The notes under the pieces: model-generated
Database searches by the model: none
Told to the model about the DNA's origin: nothing
The model's input: only the letters and a program-made list of their open reading frames with translations
Origin: Flavobacteriales bacterium
Lineage (GTDB): Bacteria; Bacteroidota; Bacteroidia; NS11-12g; UBA9320
NCBI GenBank assembly: GCA_020635455.1
Contig: JACJZT010000004.1
Location: 186,001-250,000, forward strand
Direction: 5' to 3'
Length of the DNA stretch: 64,000 bases
Position numbers and translations under genes: made by a program
Part shown: positions 15,834-24,272 of the stretch, one piece after another
How positions within the stretch are numbered: position 1 is the stretch's first letter
Layout: every line of letters begins with the position of its first letter

Positions 15834-17504
15834 TTAGCCGGCCATGCTGCTGTCCAAAGGCTGACTTACTGACCTGCTCTTTCGATGCGCTTTGCTATCG
15901 GGATCTCTGCTGCGCTTCGACTTTGGGGATACGTTCACTTTGACAGGCGTTTGCTTCTCAGCTTCCCTTTGGTGGTAAGCCTCCCACACATTTTCCATCA
16001 CCTGCTTTATCTGCCCTTCTATGCTGCTTTGCGTCTGCTCAAAGCCCTTGCTCTCACGAATCCTGTAAGAATAACCGCTGCGGTATTTATTGCCTCCGGT
16101 GATTTGCAACAGGCCGTATTCGGTGAGTTCGAGTAAATACCGGTTTAAGGTTCTTGGATGGATGCGGCATAGCTTACGCACATCCTGCCCGTAAAAGCCG
16201 TTCTTCTTTTCCAGTTGCCCGTGGTGGCTTAGTATCCACCGGTAAAACTCCCTTGCAGCCCCGCTGAGTTCATCGCTTTTTCTGAACAGCACGTCTTTGA
16301 GCAACTTAAAAGCCCACTCTATATCGATAGGGTGGGTTTCAATGTACGTTTCTCCGCCTTTAGGGTCGGTTTTGATTGGTCTTTGATACTGCCCGTAAAA
16401 GGTAATGGCTTCCATAAAACTCAAAAGCAGGGGTAAGGTCCTTCTGGGTTTAAAGATCTCTTTGGGCAGATCGATCAAAGGGGCATAGGGGTTAATGATT
16501 CGTACAGGCTGCAAGATGCGCTGCATGTCCTGTAATTTTTCCTGTAACTGCTTTTCCTTCAAGCGGTCGGTAAGTCCTGCCCTGAGTTGTTTTTGGTAAT
16601 CCATCACCCGCTCGTCTTGCTCGGTGCTATTATCGAGGTAAATCAATATGGCGCGGTTGGCATTGTCCTCATATACCTTTTCTCTTGTGGTGCAGCCAAT
16701 TACGCTTACCGGCCCTTCCACGATCAGGGTTATGGTCTTAAGTTGTCCGCTTTTATCTTTTACGGTCACGGTTTTGGATATCCTTTTTTTGGTTTGCAGT
16801 TCGCGGATGGGAAACAAGACCCCTTGTGCGCCGTCTAAATCTTCAATCAAAAAAACTTTACCCCGTATTTCTTCCCTTCGGTAATAATAAAAACTGTTTC
16901 CGCTGAACTGGGTATGCTCCCGGGCATCTTCCTCCGGAATGCAGGAGGCCACCTTTTCCATCAGGTAGCTTTTACCTGTTCCGCTCCCCGCAAGGCAGAT
17001 CACACTCAATGGGTCGGGCAGTTTGCGGCTGCTCATGGCAATCAGCAGGATCATGCCGTTTTCCTTTTCTCCCTGTATGCCTGTGCCTTGTAAATCTTCC
17101 ATTGTCTGCTCCATCAGGTTTTCGGCCATTAAGTTCTCTTTGGCCTCCAGGTACTGGCTTTCGGTGAGCCGTTTTACTTCGGGTTGCTCTGAGCCTTGTA
17201 ATTTGATCTGCTCTAAGCGGTAATGTTCTATTTCGGTGGTGATCTCCGAAAGGCTTGCCGCAATTACACTGGTGCCGATCTCCAGTCTCTCGGCTACTTT
17301 GCGGATAAATTTTTCCAGTTGGTTATCGTTATACAAATCCAGGTTATGCCGTACCGGTGGTCTTGGACTATCTTTCAATTCAACTTTCAGCGTTACCCGC
17401 ATCCTGTCCAGACCTTCCAGCTTCACCCCTCCGGGAACTTCGATCCTCAGCAATTCATGTTCATAGCTGAGTAAATTCGGGTCGGTGGAGTTTAAGGTGG
17501 GCAT
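15834..17504 (-). CDS. AAA+-type ATPase with C-terminal winged helix, intact copy
   Basis: 556 aa. Residues 1-130 are an uncharacterised helical N-terminal part; Walker A is at 172-179 (AGSGTGKS) and Walker B at about 217-225 (VFLIEDLDG), followed by an arginine-rich segment. The C-terminal ~150 residues hold a winged helix (GFYGQDVRKLC, HPRTLNRYLLELTEYGLL) and a basic tail. The plan resembles replication initiator or primase-helicase proteins of mobile elements, so it may load replication or assist recombination, but no family name is claimed. First gene of the leftward operon, under the divergent, probably XRE-controlled promoter. Confidence 0.8.
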   Translation of the reverse strand: MPTLNSTDPNLLSYEHELLRIEVPGGVKLEGLDRMRVTLKVELKDSPRPPVRHNLDLYNDNQLEKFIRKVAERLEIGTSVIAASLSEITTEIEHYRLEQIKLQGSEQPEVKRLTESQYLEAKENLMAENLMEQTMEDLQGTGIQGEKENGMILLIAMSSRKLPDPLSVICLAGSGTGKSYLMEKVASCIPEEDAREHTQFSGNSFYYYRREEIRGKVFLIEDLDGAQGVLFPIRELQTKKRISKTVTVKDKSGQLKTITLIVEGPVSVIGCTTREKVYEDNANRAILIYLDNSTEQDERVMDYQKQLRAGLTDRLKEKQLQEKLQDMQRILQPVRIINPYAPLIDLPKEIFKPRRTLPLLLSFMEAITFYGQYQRPIKTDPKGGETYIETHPIDIEWAFKLLKDVLFRKSDELSGAAREFYRWILSHHGQLEKKNGFYGQDVRKLCRIHPRTLNRYLLELTEYGLLQITGGNKYRSGYSYRIRESKGFEQTQSSIEGQIKQVMENVWEAYHQREAEKQTPVKVNVSPKSKRSRDPDSKAHRKSRSVSQPLDSSMAG

Positions 17505-17532
17505 GTTGAAAAATATTTTCAGGGTTGTGTTT

Positions 17533-17621
17533 CCGATATATTTATCACAAAAGTAGAAGATTTGTCGGAATCCCGCAAGAACTATCTTTCTTTGTTCCGA
17601 TATTTTTATCGGCTATCTTTG
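17533..17621. promoter_or_regulatory. Divergent promoters and operator-like repeats, copy 2
   Basis: TTTG (17591-17594), 19 nt, TATCTTTG (17614-17621) drives xre; CCGATATTTTTATCGG (17597-17612) lies between the boxes. CCGATATATTTATCAC (17533-17548) overlaps the minus-strand TACTTTTG box of the ATPase operon. The motifs are unchanged relative to copy 1 although nearby bases differ. Confidence 0.7.
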
Positions 17622-17658
17622 TCTTTTATAATAAAAATATACCTATTTAAAGCCATAT

Positions 17659-17982
17659 ATGACTTTCGGACAGCACATAGCAGCCTTGCGCAAACGCAAA
17701 GGGATTTCTCAGGGCGACCTGGGTAAATCGGTTGGAACTTCAGGGGATATCATAGGAAAGTATGAACGCGATGAAGTAAAACCTTCGGTAGAAGTGGCCT
17801 CTAAAATTGCCGATACCCTCGAAGTAAGTCTTGATTATCTGCTCGGTAAGATCTCCCTTGAACTGGATAAAAAAACCCTCAAACGCTTACAGGACATAGA
17901 AAAACTCCCCGAAGCCGATAAACAAAATATCTTCTATGCCCTTGACGGGTTGATCAAGGCGGCGAAGATTAATGCGCTGTGA
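17659..17982 (+). CDS. XRE-family helix-turn-helix regulator, copy 2
   Basis: 107 aa, differing from copy 1 at about four residues (for example I/V in KPSVEVASK and T/A near the end) with additional synonymous changes. Cro/CI-type HTH in residues about 5-65. Predicted repressor of the divergent ATPase-recombinase operon. The element's similarity to copy 1 stops at its TGA. Confidence 0.9.
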   Translation: MTFGQHIAALRKRKGISQGDLGKSVGTSGDIIGKYERDEVKPSVEVASKIADTLEVSLDYLLGKISLELDKKTLKRLQDIEKLPEADKQNIFYALDGLIKAAKINAL

Positions 17983-18075
17983 GAAAAAGTTATAGTTTTT
18001 ATTATTTTAAAAATACTGTTTGCAACTGAGATAAATCTATGCAATACGGTTATGAAGATAGAATTTATTAAAAGT

Positions 18076-18252
18076 TCAAATTCCAAATAAAACATCTAAC
18101 AAAATTCTTATTCCTGTTATAATACCACCAATTCCCCATAACCAACCTTTTATTTCATGTGGTTGAGCTGAATCCCAGTTAATTTTTTGTCGAATTGTAT
18201 AGAAAATTAATCCCAAACCCCCAAGAATAAGAAAAATACTAAGGATTATCAT
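18076..18252 (-). CDS. 58-aa two-helix membrane protein overlapping the Rhs 3' end, putative immunity
   Basis: A short open frame from ATG at 18252 to TGA at 18076, overlapping the last 14 nt of the Rhs gene. It has two hydrophobic segments (about residues 2-20 and 38-57, the second Gly/Ile-rich) joined by a polar loop (RQKINWDSAQPHEIK), so a small integral membrane hairpin is predicted. The position and coupled start fit an immunity protein. An inner-membrane partner would suit a membrane-active toxin. The ~90 bp between it and element copy 2 hold nothing clear. Confidence 0.55.
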   Translation of the reverse strand: MIILSIFLILGGLGLIFYTIRQKINWDSAQPHEIKGWLWGIGGIITGIRILLDVLFGI

Positions 18253-20686
18253 TCTTATTTGTATTGCTTGTTGCCTTTTTTACGCTCTGATCTATCAATG
18301 CATCAGCCGCAAATTGCTCGATTTTATCACCACCGTTTTTCTTTATTGCATCCACTGCCAAATTTCCTCCAAAATGGCTTGCTGCTCCTCCAATAAACTG
18401 CACCGTAGCTTCTTTGTAATTATTATTTACCAAATTATGCCCTAATTCTATTGCATCTCCTGTCATTTCTAAGTAACCACCTAACTTATACATTGGAATC
18501 CCAAACTCAGGTGCTATGCAAGTTAAACATACACCAGCCATTTGTAAGGCTTCTCCTCCTCCCCTTAATGCATCAGAGGTTTCCTTTGCCGTTGGACTTC
18601 TTTGATTTGTCGGATTATCTCCACCTTCAAGATAACCCTCTTCTATCCAATATAAGTACTTCTGTCTAAATGTTTGCTGAGAAGTGTTTCTTTGGCCTTC
18701 TATTACGACTTCTTTGAAGTCTATGGAATAAAGCATGTTGTCATCATTATAGTTAATCTGAGTCTTTGTAAAGACATTTGACTCAAAGTCCCAAGCATAT
18801 TTATCCCCGTTCTTATGAGTGAATCCAATTAGTCTTTGTTCATCATCAAAATCCATCAATTCTGTTGATCCTTGAGCCAAATTAAAAACTAAACCAGATT
18901 CATCCTTATAAATTTCTATACTTACATTACCATTAGATGACTTAGATGCAAGTCTAGGTTCTAATCCATCTATGTCTGTGGCCCAGATTGGCATGTTCCC
19001 TGCAAAATGATATGGGGAATACCAAGGATATTCTCTGGTCAGTGGATCCACACTTAAAAATCTTCCTAAAGAGGGGTTATAAATCCTAAAGCCATAATCT
19101 TGTGTTAGGGTTTCATCATCTTTCTCCTTCCCATTGAAGCCGAATCTATACTTTTCAGCACTTCCCGAACTCCACATCCTCCCAACAATTGACATCCCGC
19201 CGGAATAGTAATCAGTTGCCTGCAAAACGTCAGCTTCATAATGATCAATATCTCCACTCACACAAACAGAAGACCTCTTATCAGAAATTACGGCCAATAC
19301 ATTTCCTAAATGATTACTAAGCTCGTATTTTCGCAAACCTCTATAGACTTCATATTCTAAATAATTTTGTGGAAGTGCTTGCAACCAAGTCGAAATATGG
19401 CTATCATCATTTGGGTCTGAATCTTCACTTAACTCCATGTTTGGTTCAAATATTCCAATTCTACTGCTTCCATAAATTGGGCTTCCCTCCCAAACAATCG
19501 GGTCTTCATTTAGAATGGTATATGTAGCCATTTGATTACCTTGAGCATCACAAATATAATACGTTGTTTTTGTGTCTCCCCCAGGTACAATTACTTTCTT
19601 GCTGGTTCTGTGGCCATCGGGTGAATATGTAAATTCAAGATTTGGGTTATTTACCCCTGGAGTTCCACGAGTAATACTTTTAATCTTTCCATACACGGTC
19701 CATTCTATAGTTTGTATGTCTTCAGATACGTCTGAAATCAAGTTACCAATAGCATCGTAGGAGTAATTCCCTGAGCTTTGGTTATCAATATCATTTGAGT
19801 AATTGCCTGTATAGGTAACATTATCGCTTACATACTCCAGTTGATTTGTGCCGGAATAGTAATGATATGTTAGGTTATCCATGTTTGTTGAGGAAGGTGG
19901 AGGTGAAGACAAGCCGGTTCCACCATTTCTATTTAAGGTAAGAATATTTCCATTTGGGTCGTATTCAAACTCTTCTGCATAAGCTGTCAAGGCTGTTCCT
20001 GATGATTGCCATTCATTGGTAGTATTATTGTAATTATCCCAAGCATTTGCTGTGCTAATTCGATTTAATTGGTCGTATGTATACGCCATTGCCATGTGCT
20101 GTGATGTACCATCTATAATTGGTTTAAGTCCGGTATGCATCATCCTAATGTTTCCGTTATAAAGTGATGGTGCTGCTGCACTGTAACCACTTCCTGATAT
20201 TGATGGTAAGAATTTATTGGCTGTTGGAATTGGAATAGATCTTGAATCGCTTATTGGTTCATAATCTGTGGAATAATATCCCAAATTGAATCCCATTACG
20301 TCTTTTGCAACATTGGCATGAATTCCACTAGTTGAGAAAGAAACACCATCATGCCCGGGATCTCGATCCGGGTTTAAAGTAGCGGAATTCACTCCTTTTA
20401 ACCATCCATGAAGGGTGTAAGCATAATCAAGCCCTTGCACCATTAGCTGACCAATTTCTGTTCTACTAAGCGGCCCATGCATATAATAATTGTAACGAGC
20501 ATCGCGGTCCCAATGTCTTCCATCAACTGAACTTAACACCTCTGTAATTCTATTATCCGCATCATATTGATAGCGTTGAATAAACTGATCTTCATACCCT
20601 TTTTGATAGGTAACATAATTGACCTTACCACTGATAAGGTCGTACATATAATCCATTTGCTTGTATTGATGACCGGTATTTAACAA
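18239..20686 (-). CDS. Rhs/YD-repeat protein, 5'-truncated, with unknown C-terminal toxin domain
   Basis: 815 aa from a TTG at 20686; the frame is open back to a stop near 20737, so the true N-terminus is lost. Residues 1-500 show Rhs/YD repeats (YQYDADNRITEV, YTYDQLNRIS, FEYDPNGNILTLNRNGG, YDAIGNLISD). The conserved core end follows: DYYSGGMSIVGR, YRFGFNGKEKDDETLTQDYG, GFRIYNPSLGRFLSVDPL, YHFAGNMPIW, DIDGLEP (to about 578). The remaining ~235 residues are the CT, with a hydrophobic, Gly/Ala-rich stretch (GEALQMAGVCLTCIAPEFG) and no catalytic motif. A palindrome of the adjacent RAYT unit lies at the break. Probably a remnant of the parental gene. Confidence 0.8.
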   Translation of the reverse strand: MLNTGHQYKQMDYMYDLISGKVNYVTYQKGYEDQFIQRYQYDADNRITEVLSSVDGRHWDRDARYNYYMHGPLSRTEIGQLMVQGLDYAYTLHGWLKGVNSATLNPDRDPGHDGVSFSTSGIHANVAKDVMGFNLGYYSTDYEPISDSRSIPIPTANKFLPSISGSGYSAAAPSLYNGNIRMMHTGLKPIIDGTSQHMAMAYTYDQLNRISTANAWDNYNNTTNEWQSSGTALTAYAEEFEYDPNGNILTLNRNGGTGLSSPPPSSTNMDNLTYHYYSGTNQLEYVSDNVTYTGNYSNDIDNQSSGNYSYDAIGNLISDVSEDIQTIEWTVYGKIKSITRGTPGVNNPNLEFTYSPDGHRTSKKVIVPGGDTKTTYYICDAQGNQMATYTILNEDPIVWEGSPIYGSSRIGIFEPNMELSEDSDPNDDSHISTWLQALPQNYLEYEVYRGLRKYELSNHLGNVLAVISDKRSSVCVSGDIDHYEADVLQATDYYSGGMSIVGRMWSSGSAEKYRFGFNGKEKDDETLTQDYGFRIYNPSLGRFLSVDPLTREYPWYSPYHFAGNMPIWATDIDGLEPRLASKSSNGNVSIEIYKDESGLVFNLAQGSTELMDFDDEQRLIGFTHKNGDKYAWDFESNVFTKTQINYNDDNMLYSIDFKEVVIEGQRNTSQQTFRQKYLYWIEEGYLEGGDNPTNQRSPTAKETSDALRGGGEALQMAGVCLTCIAPEFGIPMYKLGGYLEMTGDAIELGHNLVNNNYKEATVQFIGGAASHFGGNLAVDAIKKNGGDKIEQFAADALIDQSVKKATSNTNKNDNP

Positions 20687-20711
20687 AGCAGATTCTTTGT
20701 TTTCCCACGCT

Positions 20712-20734
20712 ATCCTGAGTTTGCAACTCAGGAT
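20712..20734. repeat. REP-type palindrome at the truncated end of the Rhs gene
   Basis: Perfect 10-bp arms ATCCTGAGTT and AACTCAGGAT around the 3-nt loop TGC. The loop reads TGC here and GCA in the palindromes on the other side of the transposase gene, so the two sets are in inverted orientation. The Rhs reading frame passes into this palindrome and stops soon after. Confidence 0.75.
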
Positions 20735-20805
20735 CTAAACTTCTAAATTTATAGATAAATTCTTTTAAACTCAGCATGATCATTTGTTCTATATAAAGTA
20801 TAACA

Positions 20806-21390
20806 TCATGATAGGATATTTTTTATGATTTCATGCGTTTCCAATATCTCCACTTCCAATAATCCCTTATCCATTCCACAATAATCTCTGGCACTACTAT
20901 AAATATAATCTTCTGCTTTATCAACTATACCCGCTTCCACAGGATTATTATGGATATATTCAAGTTTTTGCATACTAAAGCCAACACTAAAAAGTTCCTT
21001 TGGTTGATTATCTTGTCGCCAAAATTGATACGTTTTATTTCTGCTGTTTTTTTCTGCTGCTTTTGCAAACAGGTCAAGCATCCATTCACTTCTACTTTCT
21101 TGCGGATGCTCTTTGATAGCTTGAATTATTTGTTTGCTTGTAAATTTTTTAAAATCTCGCAAAATATCACTTGTATTATGATCTCTTGTCGATATTACCA
21201 AATGTAAATGATTGCTCATTAAACACCAACTGTACACTATCAGCCCTTTTGATTGCTGACAATATCTGAGGCTATCTACTATTATTTCACGATACTCTTT
21301 CCTTGTAAAAACATCAATCCAATCCACTACCGCGAATGTTATAAAATGAATACCTTCTTTATTCCTTATTTTATATCCTCCTTCAGTCAT
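20806..21390 (-). CDS. REP-associated tyrosine transposase (RAYT, Y1/HUH family)
   Basis: 194 aa. A single-strand DNA transposase of the IS200-like Y1 superfamily: HUH motif in SNHLHLVIS (His-Leu-His), a YIHNNPVEAG segment expected to contain or adjoin the catalytic tyrosine, and the W-R/Q-Phe-W region (TYQFWRQDNQPKEL). The start is placed at ATG 21390 (MTEGGYKIRN) because the longer frame upstream only translates the 27-bp palindromic repeats. Domesticated RAYTs copy or spread REP palindromes, and such palindromes flank the gene here in inverted orientation. Confidence 0.85.
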   Translation of the reverse strand: MTEGGYKIRNKEGIHFITFAVVDWIDVFTRKEYREIIVDSLRYCQQSKGLIVYSWCLMSNHLHLVISTRDHNTSDILRDFKKFTSKQIIQAIKEHPQESRSEWMLDLFAKAAEKNSRNKTYQFWRQDNQPKELFSVGFSMQKLEYIHNNPVEAGIVDKAEDYIYSSARDYCGMDKGLLEVEILETHEIIKNILS

Positions 21391-21442
21391 GGTTGCTTTA
21401 TCCAAAAATAATAAAAAAAGCATGCTTAAGTAAAATGTTTTA

Positions 21443-21516
21443 GTGCTTAGTTGCAAACTAAGCACAGCAAAACTTAGTTGCAAACTAAGCACAGCAAAAC
21501 TTAGTTGCAAACTAAG
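21443..21516. repeat. Three tandem 27-bp units, each with a REP palindrome
   Basis: Each unit has an arm ending CTTAGTT, loop GCA and AACTAAG, followed by a short ACAGCAAAA-type spacer. Units begin at 21446, 21473 and 21500. The first palindrome has 10-bp arms (21443-21465). They lie just upstream of the RAYT start and match the AGTT-loop-AACT core of the single palindrome at 20712-20734. Confidence 0.8.
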
Positions 21517-21575
21517 CAACAAAGAAGAAAAAAAATTTCAAAAAAGACAGGCACCAAAATAAGAAAGACTTTTCA

Positions 21576-22634
21576 TCAGTCTTTTTTCCTGTTGAGTGCC
21601 AGGGCAGCCAGAAACAGCCTTGGAAGAGGTTTCAACGGGTTTCTTTTTTTCAGATTGAGGTACCAGCCTATTTTTTTAAGGATCGGGATCTTATGCGTTT
21701 CCACAAATTCAATAAGGGTTCCGTCAGGGTCTTCAACATACGTAAAATGGCCTGCAGCTTCACCCATATCAAAGCTCTGGCTGCTATCCACCGTAAATGG
21801 AAAACCGGAAGCTTCACATTCGGCCTTTAAAGCTTGCATATCAATTACATCAAAACAAAGATGAATGTATCCAAGATCGCCCCATAAACGATTTTCAAAT
21901 ATTTTAGAAGGCTTTCGATCAAGTGCCATTATGAGTTCGATCTCTGATTTTCCCAGAAGTTTGCTGAAAGCTCCCTTTCTTTTTTCGGAATGCCCAAGCA
22001 ATACCCTTCTGAACCTTTTATCGCCGGAAGGGAGTCCTGTGAGATCCGGAAAAGTACCTTCCTGATCATAGATCACTTTATCGTATCCCAAAACGTCGCG
22101 ATATAACTTCAGAGCCTTATCGATATCTGAAACTCCGATCACAGCTCCGGCCACGCCTCCTGTTAAGGCCCCCGTATTGGAATACCAGTCATCGCTCTCA
22201 ACGATTTGAAAAATATTGCCATACAGATCTTTTAAACCAAAGCACAAATTACCGGCAGGATCCGACACCACATTGCTGATGAGCTTTACGCCTTTTCTCA
22301 GAAGATTTTGATGTAATTCTGCTACGTTTCGGCACTTTATTTTTGGAAAAAGAATTCCCAGATCTCCCATCTGTATCTCAAAATCAGCACCTACAGGCGT
22401 CCTGCTGGTGTACTGCCAGATCTCGAATCCGCCACCACCTTGCAGATTTATGGCAAGAATAGCATGTCTTTTTTGAGGGCTTCCGTCGGTGTATGGCAAC
22501 ATTAAATTTGCCTCTGCCGCTTCCTCAAAGACCGGTATGTCCATTGAAAGGTTTTTCCTGTACCAGGTCCATGCTTCATGCACGTCTGACACACCAATAC
22601 CAATTTGTTGAATACCGACGATCTGTTTTGCCAT
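21576..22634 (-). CDS. Two-domain VOC (glyoxalase/dioxygenase fold) family protein
   Basis: 352 aa. Two vicinal-oxygen-chelate domains: residues about 4-150 (IGIQQIGIGVSDVHEAWTWY ... DLYGNIFQIVE) and about 160-310 (AGAVIGVSDIDKALKLYRDVL ... HFTYVEDPDGTLIEFVET), with a basic C-terminal tail. Family members bind a metal and act on small organic substrates, but the substrate cannot be read here. It is the last gene of a leftward group with the SDR and phosphopantetheinyl transferase genes, with a 67-bp gap upstream, hinting at a shared lipid- or polyketide-related role. Confidence 0.8.
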   Translation of the reverse strand: MAKQIVGIQQIGIGVSDVHEAWTWYRKNLSMDIPVFEEAAEANLMLPYTDGSPQKRHAILAINLQGGGGFEIWQYTSRTPVGADFEIQMGDLGILFPKIKCRNVAELHQNLLRKGVKLISNVVSDPAGNLCFGLKDLYGNIFQIVESDDWYSNTGALTGGVAGAVIGVSDIDKALKLYRDVLGYDKVIYDQEGTFPDLTGLPSGDKRFRRVLLGHSEKRKGAFSKLLGKSEIELIMALDRKPSKIFENRLWGDLGYIHLCFDVIDMQALKAECEASGFPFTVDSSQSFDMGEAAGHFTYVEDPDGTLIEFVETHKIPILKKIGWYLNLKKRNPLKPLPRLFLAALALNRKKD

Positions 22635-22701
22635 GTTGCAAAAATACTATTTGAATATGGTATTCTGACTCTTAAAATTACATCTGAAAACCCCCTCTTA
22701 T

Positions 22702-23502
22702 TTACTTACTTGGATCAACCTTTCGAGCAATATTAAAGAACAATGATGGCAAAAACTTCTTGAAATAAACCATCAGAACTTCCTTTCTGCCTATGTAAAC
22801 TTCCCTTCGGTCTTTTTCAACGGCCCGTATTATTTTTTTGGCGCAAACCTTCGCAGGCATTCCTTTCTCCATGCCTTCATCCATTTTACCAAAAGAAGCT
22901 CCATCTCCGGTTATCGCATTGAGTGAGATATCGGTCTTTATCCTTCCGGGACAAACCATGGTTACTTTAACATTATGTTCGTAGTTTTCGAGTGCAAGAG
23001 TTTCGAAATATCCGTGCAATGCGTGCTTGGATGCTGCATACGTGCTTCTCATAGGGAACCCGAATTTGCCGCTCAGACTGCTGATCACCACAAATCGTCC
23101 ACCTCCGTTTTGTATGAAAGATTTGAGCAAATTCCGACCAAGGGCAATTTGCGCAAAAAAGTTGATGTCCATGATCCTGGCACTCACTTCCAGGCTGGTA
23201 TCCATAACTTTGGATCGTTGTGAAATTCCCCCGTTGTTCACCAGTATATCAATATGACCCTTAAAATCAAGTGCCCTGGAAACGATCTCATCTGCATTTT
23301 TCAACAAATACAGATCAAAAGGTAAAACGAAAGCTTCGGACCCAAGTTTTCGGCAATATTCAGCTACTTCTTCCAGAGTTTCCCGTTTTCGTGCCGATAA
23401 GATAAGACAACATTTTTTTAAAGCGTATTCTTCGGCAAGTGCCTTACCGATTCCCGAACTTGCACCGGTTATCCAGATCACTTTTGTACTATTTACAGCC
23501 AT
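22702..23502 (-). CDS. Short-chain dehydrogenase/reductase
   Basis: 266 aa, a classical SDR: cofactor motif TGASSGIGK (about 11-19), NNGG (87-90 region), catalytic Ser in VISSLSGKFG and YAASKHAL. It uses NAD(P)(H) to interconvert a hydroxyl and a ketone. The C-terminal hydrophobic/basic end (LMVYFKKFLPSLFF) resembles SDRs acting on lipid substrates (DHRS7-like). It overlaps the phosphopantetheinyl transferase gene by 10 nt, so they are probably co-transcribed. Confidence 0.9.
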   Translation of the reverse strand: MAVNSTKVIWITGASSGIGKALAEEYALKKCCLILSARKRETLEEVAEYCRKLGSEAFVLPFDLYLLKNADEIVSRALDFKGHIDILVNNGGISQRSKVMDTSLEVSARIMDINFFAQIALGRNLLKSFIQNGGGRFVVISSLSGKFGFPMRSTYAASKHALHGYFETLALENYEHNVKVTMVCPGRIKTDISLNAITGDGASFGKMDEGMEKGMPAKVCAKKIIRAVEKDRREVYIGRKEVLMVYFKKFLPSLFFNIARKVDPSK

Positions 23503-24179
23503 GTTAAAATATATCTTTCGTTGGTTCTCATATCCAGATCTGCCAATAAGGGCGTTTCATAAACTTTTTCACCAACTGCCTCATACACTCTGTAAAAAAC
23601 GGTAATTGGCACATCGGGATCAAATCTTTTAAGGTGAAATTTAAGAGTTTGATTTTCATAATTGATTTCCTTTAACTGAATTTCCTCAATAAAATTCACG
23701 TCGTGAAGTTCACAGTATTTGAACACCGACTCCTTTGCACTCCATAGTAAACAGGCACTTGAGCAGTAAAAACCTTCCCGGAACAGATCTTCCTCTGTTT
23801 TTCCTGTAAATTTATGGACAATTCGTTCAATCCTTTGGTCATAAAGTTCCAGGTCAATTCCGCAACTTTGGGTTTTATTATACATAGCTGCAGCCATTTC
23901 ACCTGAATGTGACATGGAAATATGTCCGTCCTGATCATCAAGAAAGGGTTTTCCTTCAGGGCTTTTTTTTATTTTGGATTTAGTGTGATTGGTAGCAATT
24001 TGAAGAGCCAGACGTGCCGATAACCAATGCCGATTCCTTTTTATGGTTTTGAAAGGAGTAAACCGGTCAATGGTCAATTTTCTGTGAAGCTCCTCCACCG
24101 ACTCGGTAATGTACCAGAGAGCAATTAGTCCGTGACTGTGTTTATGTTGATGAACCAGAGGCAAAAAACTAAAAAACAA
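23493..24179 (-). CDS. 4'-phosphopantetheinyl transferase superfamily protein
   Basis: 228 aa from a TTG at 24179. Sfp-type motifs: SHSGEMAAAMYN, GIDLELYDQRIERIVHKF (Mg-binding acidic pair) and LLWSAKESVFKY (the WxxKE-K signature). It transfers the 4'-phosphopantetheine arm of CoA to a Ser of a carrier protein. Leads the PPTase-SDR-VOC group, so it may activate a fatty-acid or polyketide carrier. The start is uncertain because no ATG precedes the conserved part closely. Confidence 0.85.
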   Translation of the reverse strand: MFFSFLPLVHQHKHSHGLIALWYITESVEELHRKLTIDRFTPFKTIKRNRHWLSARLALQIATNHTKSKIKKSPEGKPFLDDQDGHISMSHSGEMAAAMYNKTQSCGIDLELYDQRIERIVHKFTGKTEEDLFREGFYCSSACLLWSAKESVFKYCELHDVNFIEEIQLKEINYENQTLKFHLKRFDPDVPITVFYRVYEAVGEKVYETPLLADLDMRTNERYILTWL

Positions 24180-24260
24180 AATTAGTTAAACAAAATGGAA
24201 TTCATTGCCGGATCCTTACCACTATTCAAGCTTTTGTTAAGAATCGGTTTCGAAAATGGT

Positions 24261-24268
24261 TAACTTTG
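24261..24268 (+). promoter_or_regulatory. -7 box of gpmI, near-leaderless start
   Basis: TAACTTTG fits TAnnTTTG and ends 4 nt before the ATG at 24273. Transcription would begin at or next to the start codon, so gpmI mRNA is probably leaderless. TTTTG at 24232-24236 is a weak, widely spaced -33 candidate. Confidence 0.5.
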
Positions 24269-24272
24269 CACC

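Larger units (their letters stand above)
12383..17982 (-). mobile_element. Two-tyrosine-recombinase mobile element, copy 2 (intact)
   Basis: 5,600 bp direct repeat of 5175-10847 with the same gene order and an uninterrupted 556-aa ATPase. Recombinases and most of the ATPase are nearly identical to copy 1. The noncoding end carries scattered substitutions and indels, and the ORF6N gene is clearly diverged, so the copies are mosaic rather than a simple recent duplication. The flanks are a toxin cassette on the left and the small membrane protein behind the truncated Rhs gene on the right. As the complete copy it is the likelier source of active recombinase functions. Confidence 0.8.

Noticed and set aside
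21443..21516. Three regular 27-bp repeats that could be taken for a small CRISPR array.
   Set aside because: Units are directly adjacent with an identical short spacer, are palindromic, match the palindrome on the other side of a RAYT gene, and no cas gene is present.
21391..21522. Longer N-terminus for the RAYT starting at 21522.
   Set aside because: The extension only translates the 27-bp palindromic repeats; the conserved domain starts right after the ATG at 21390.
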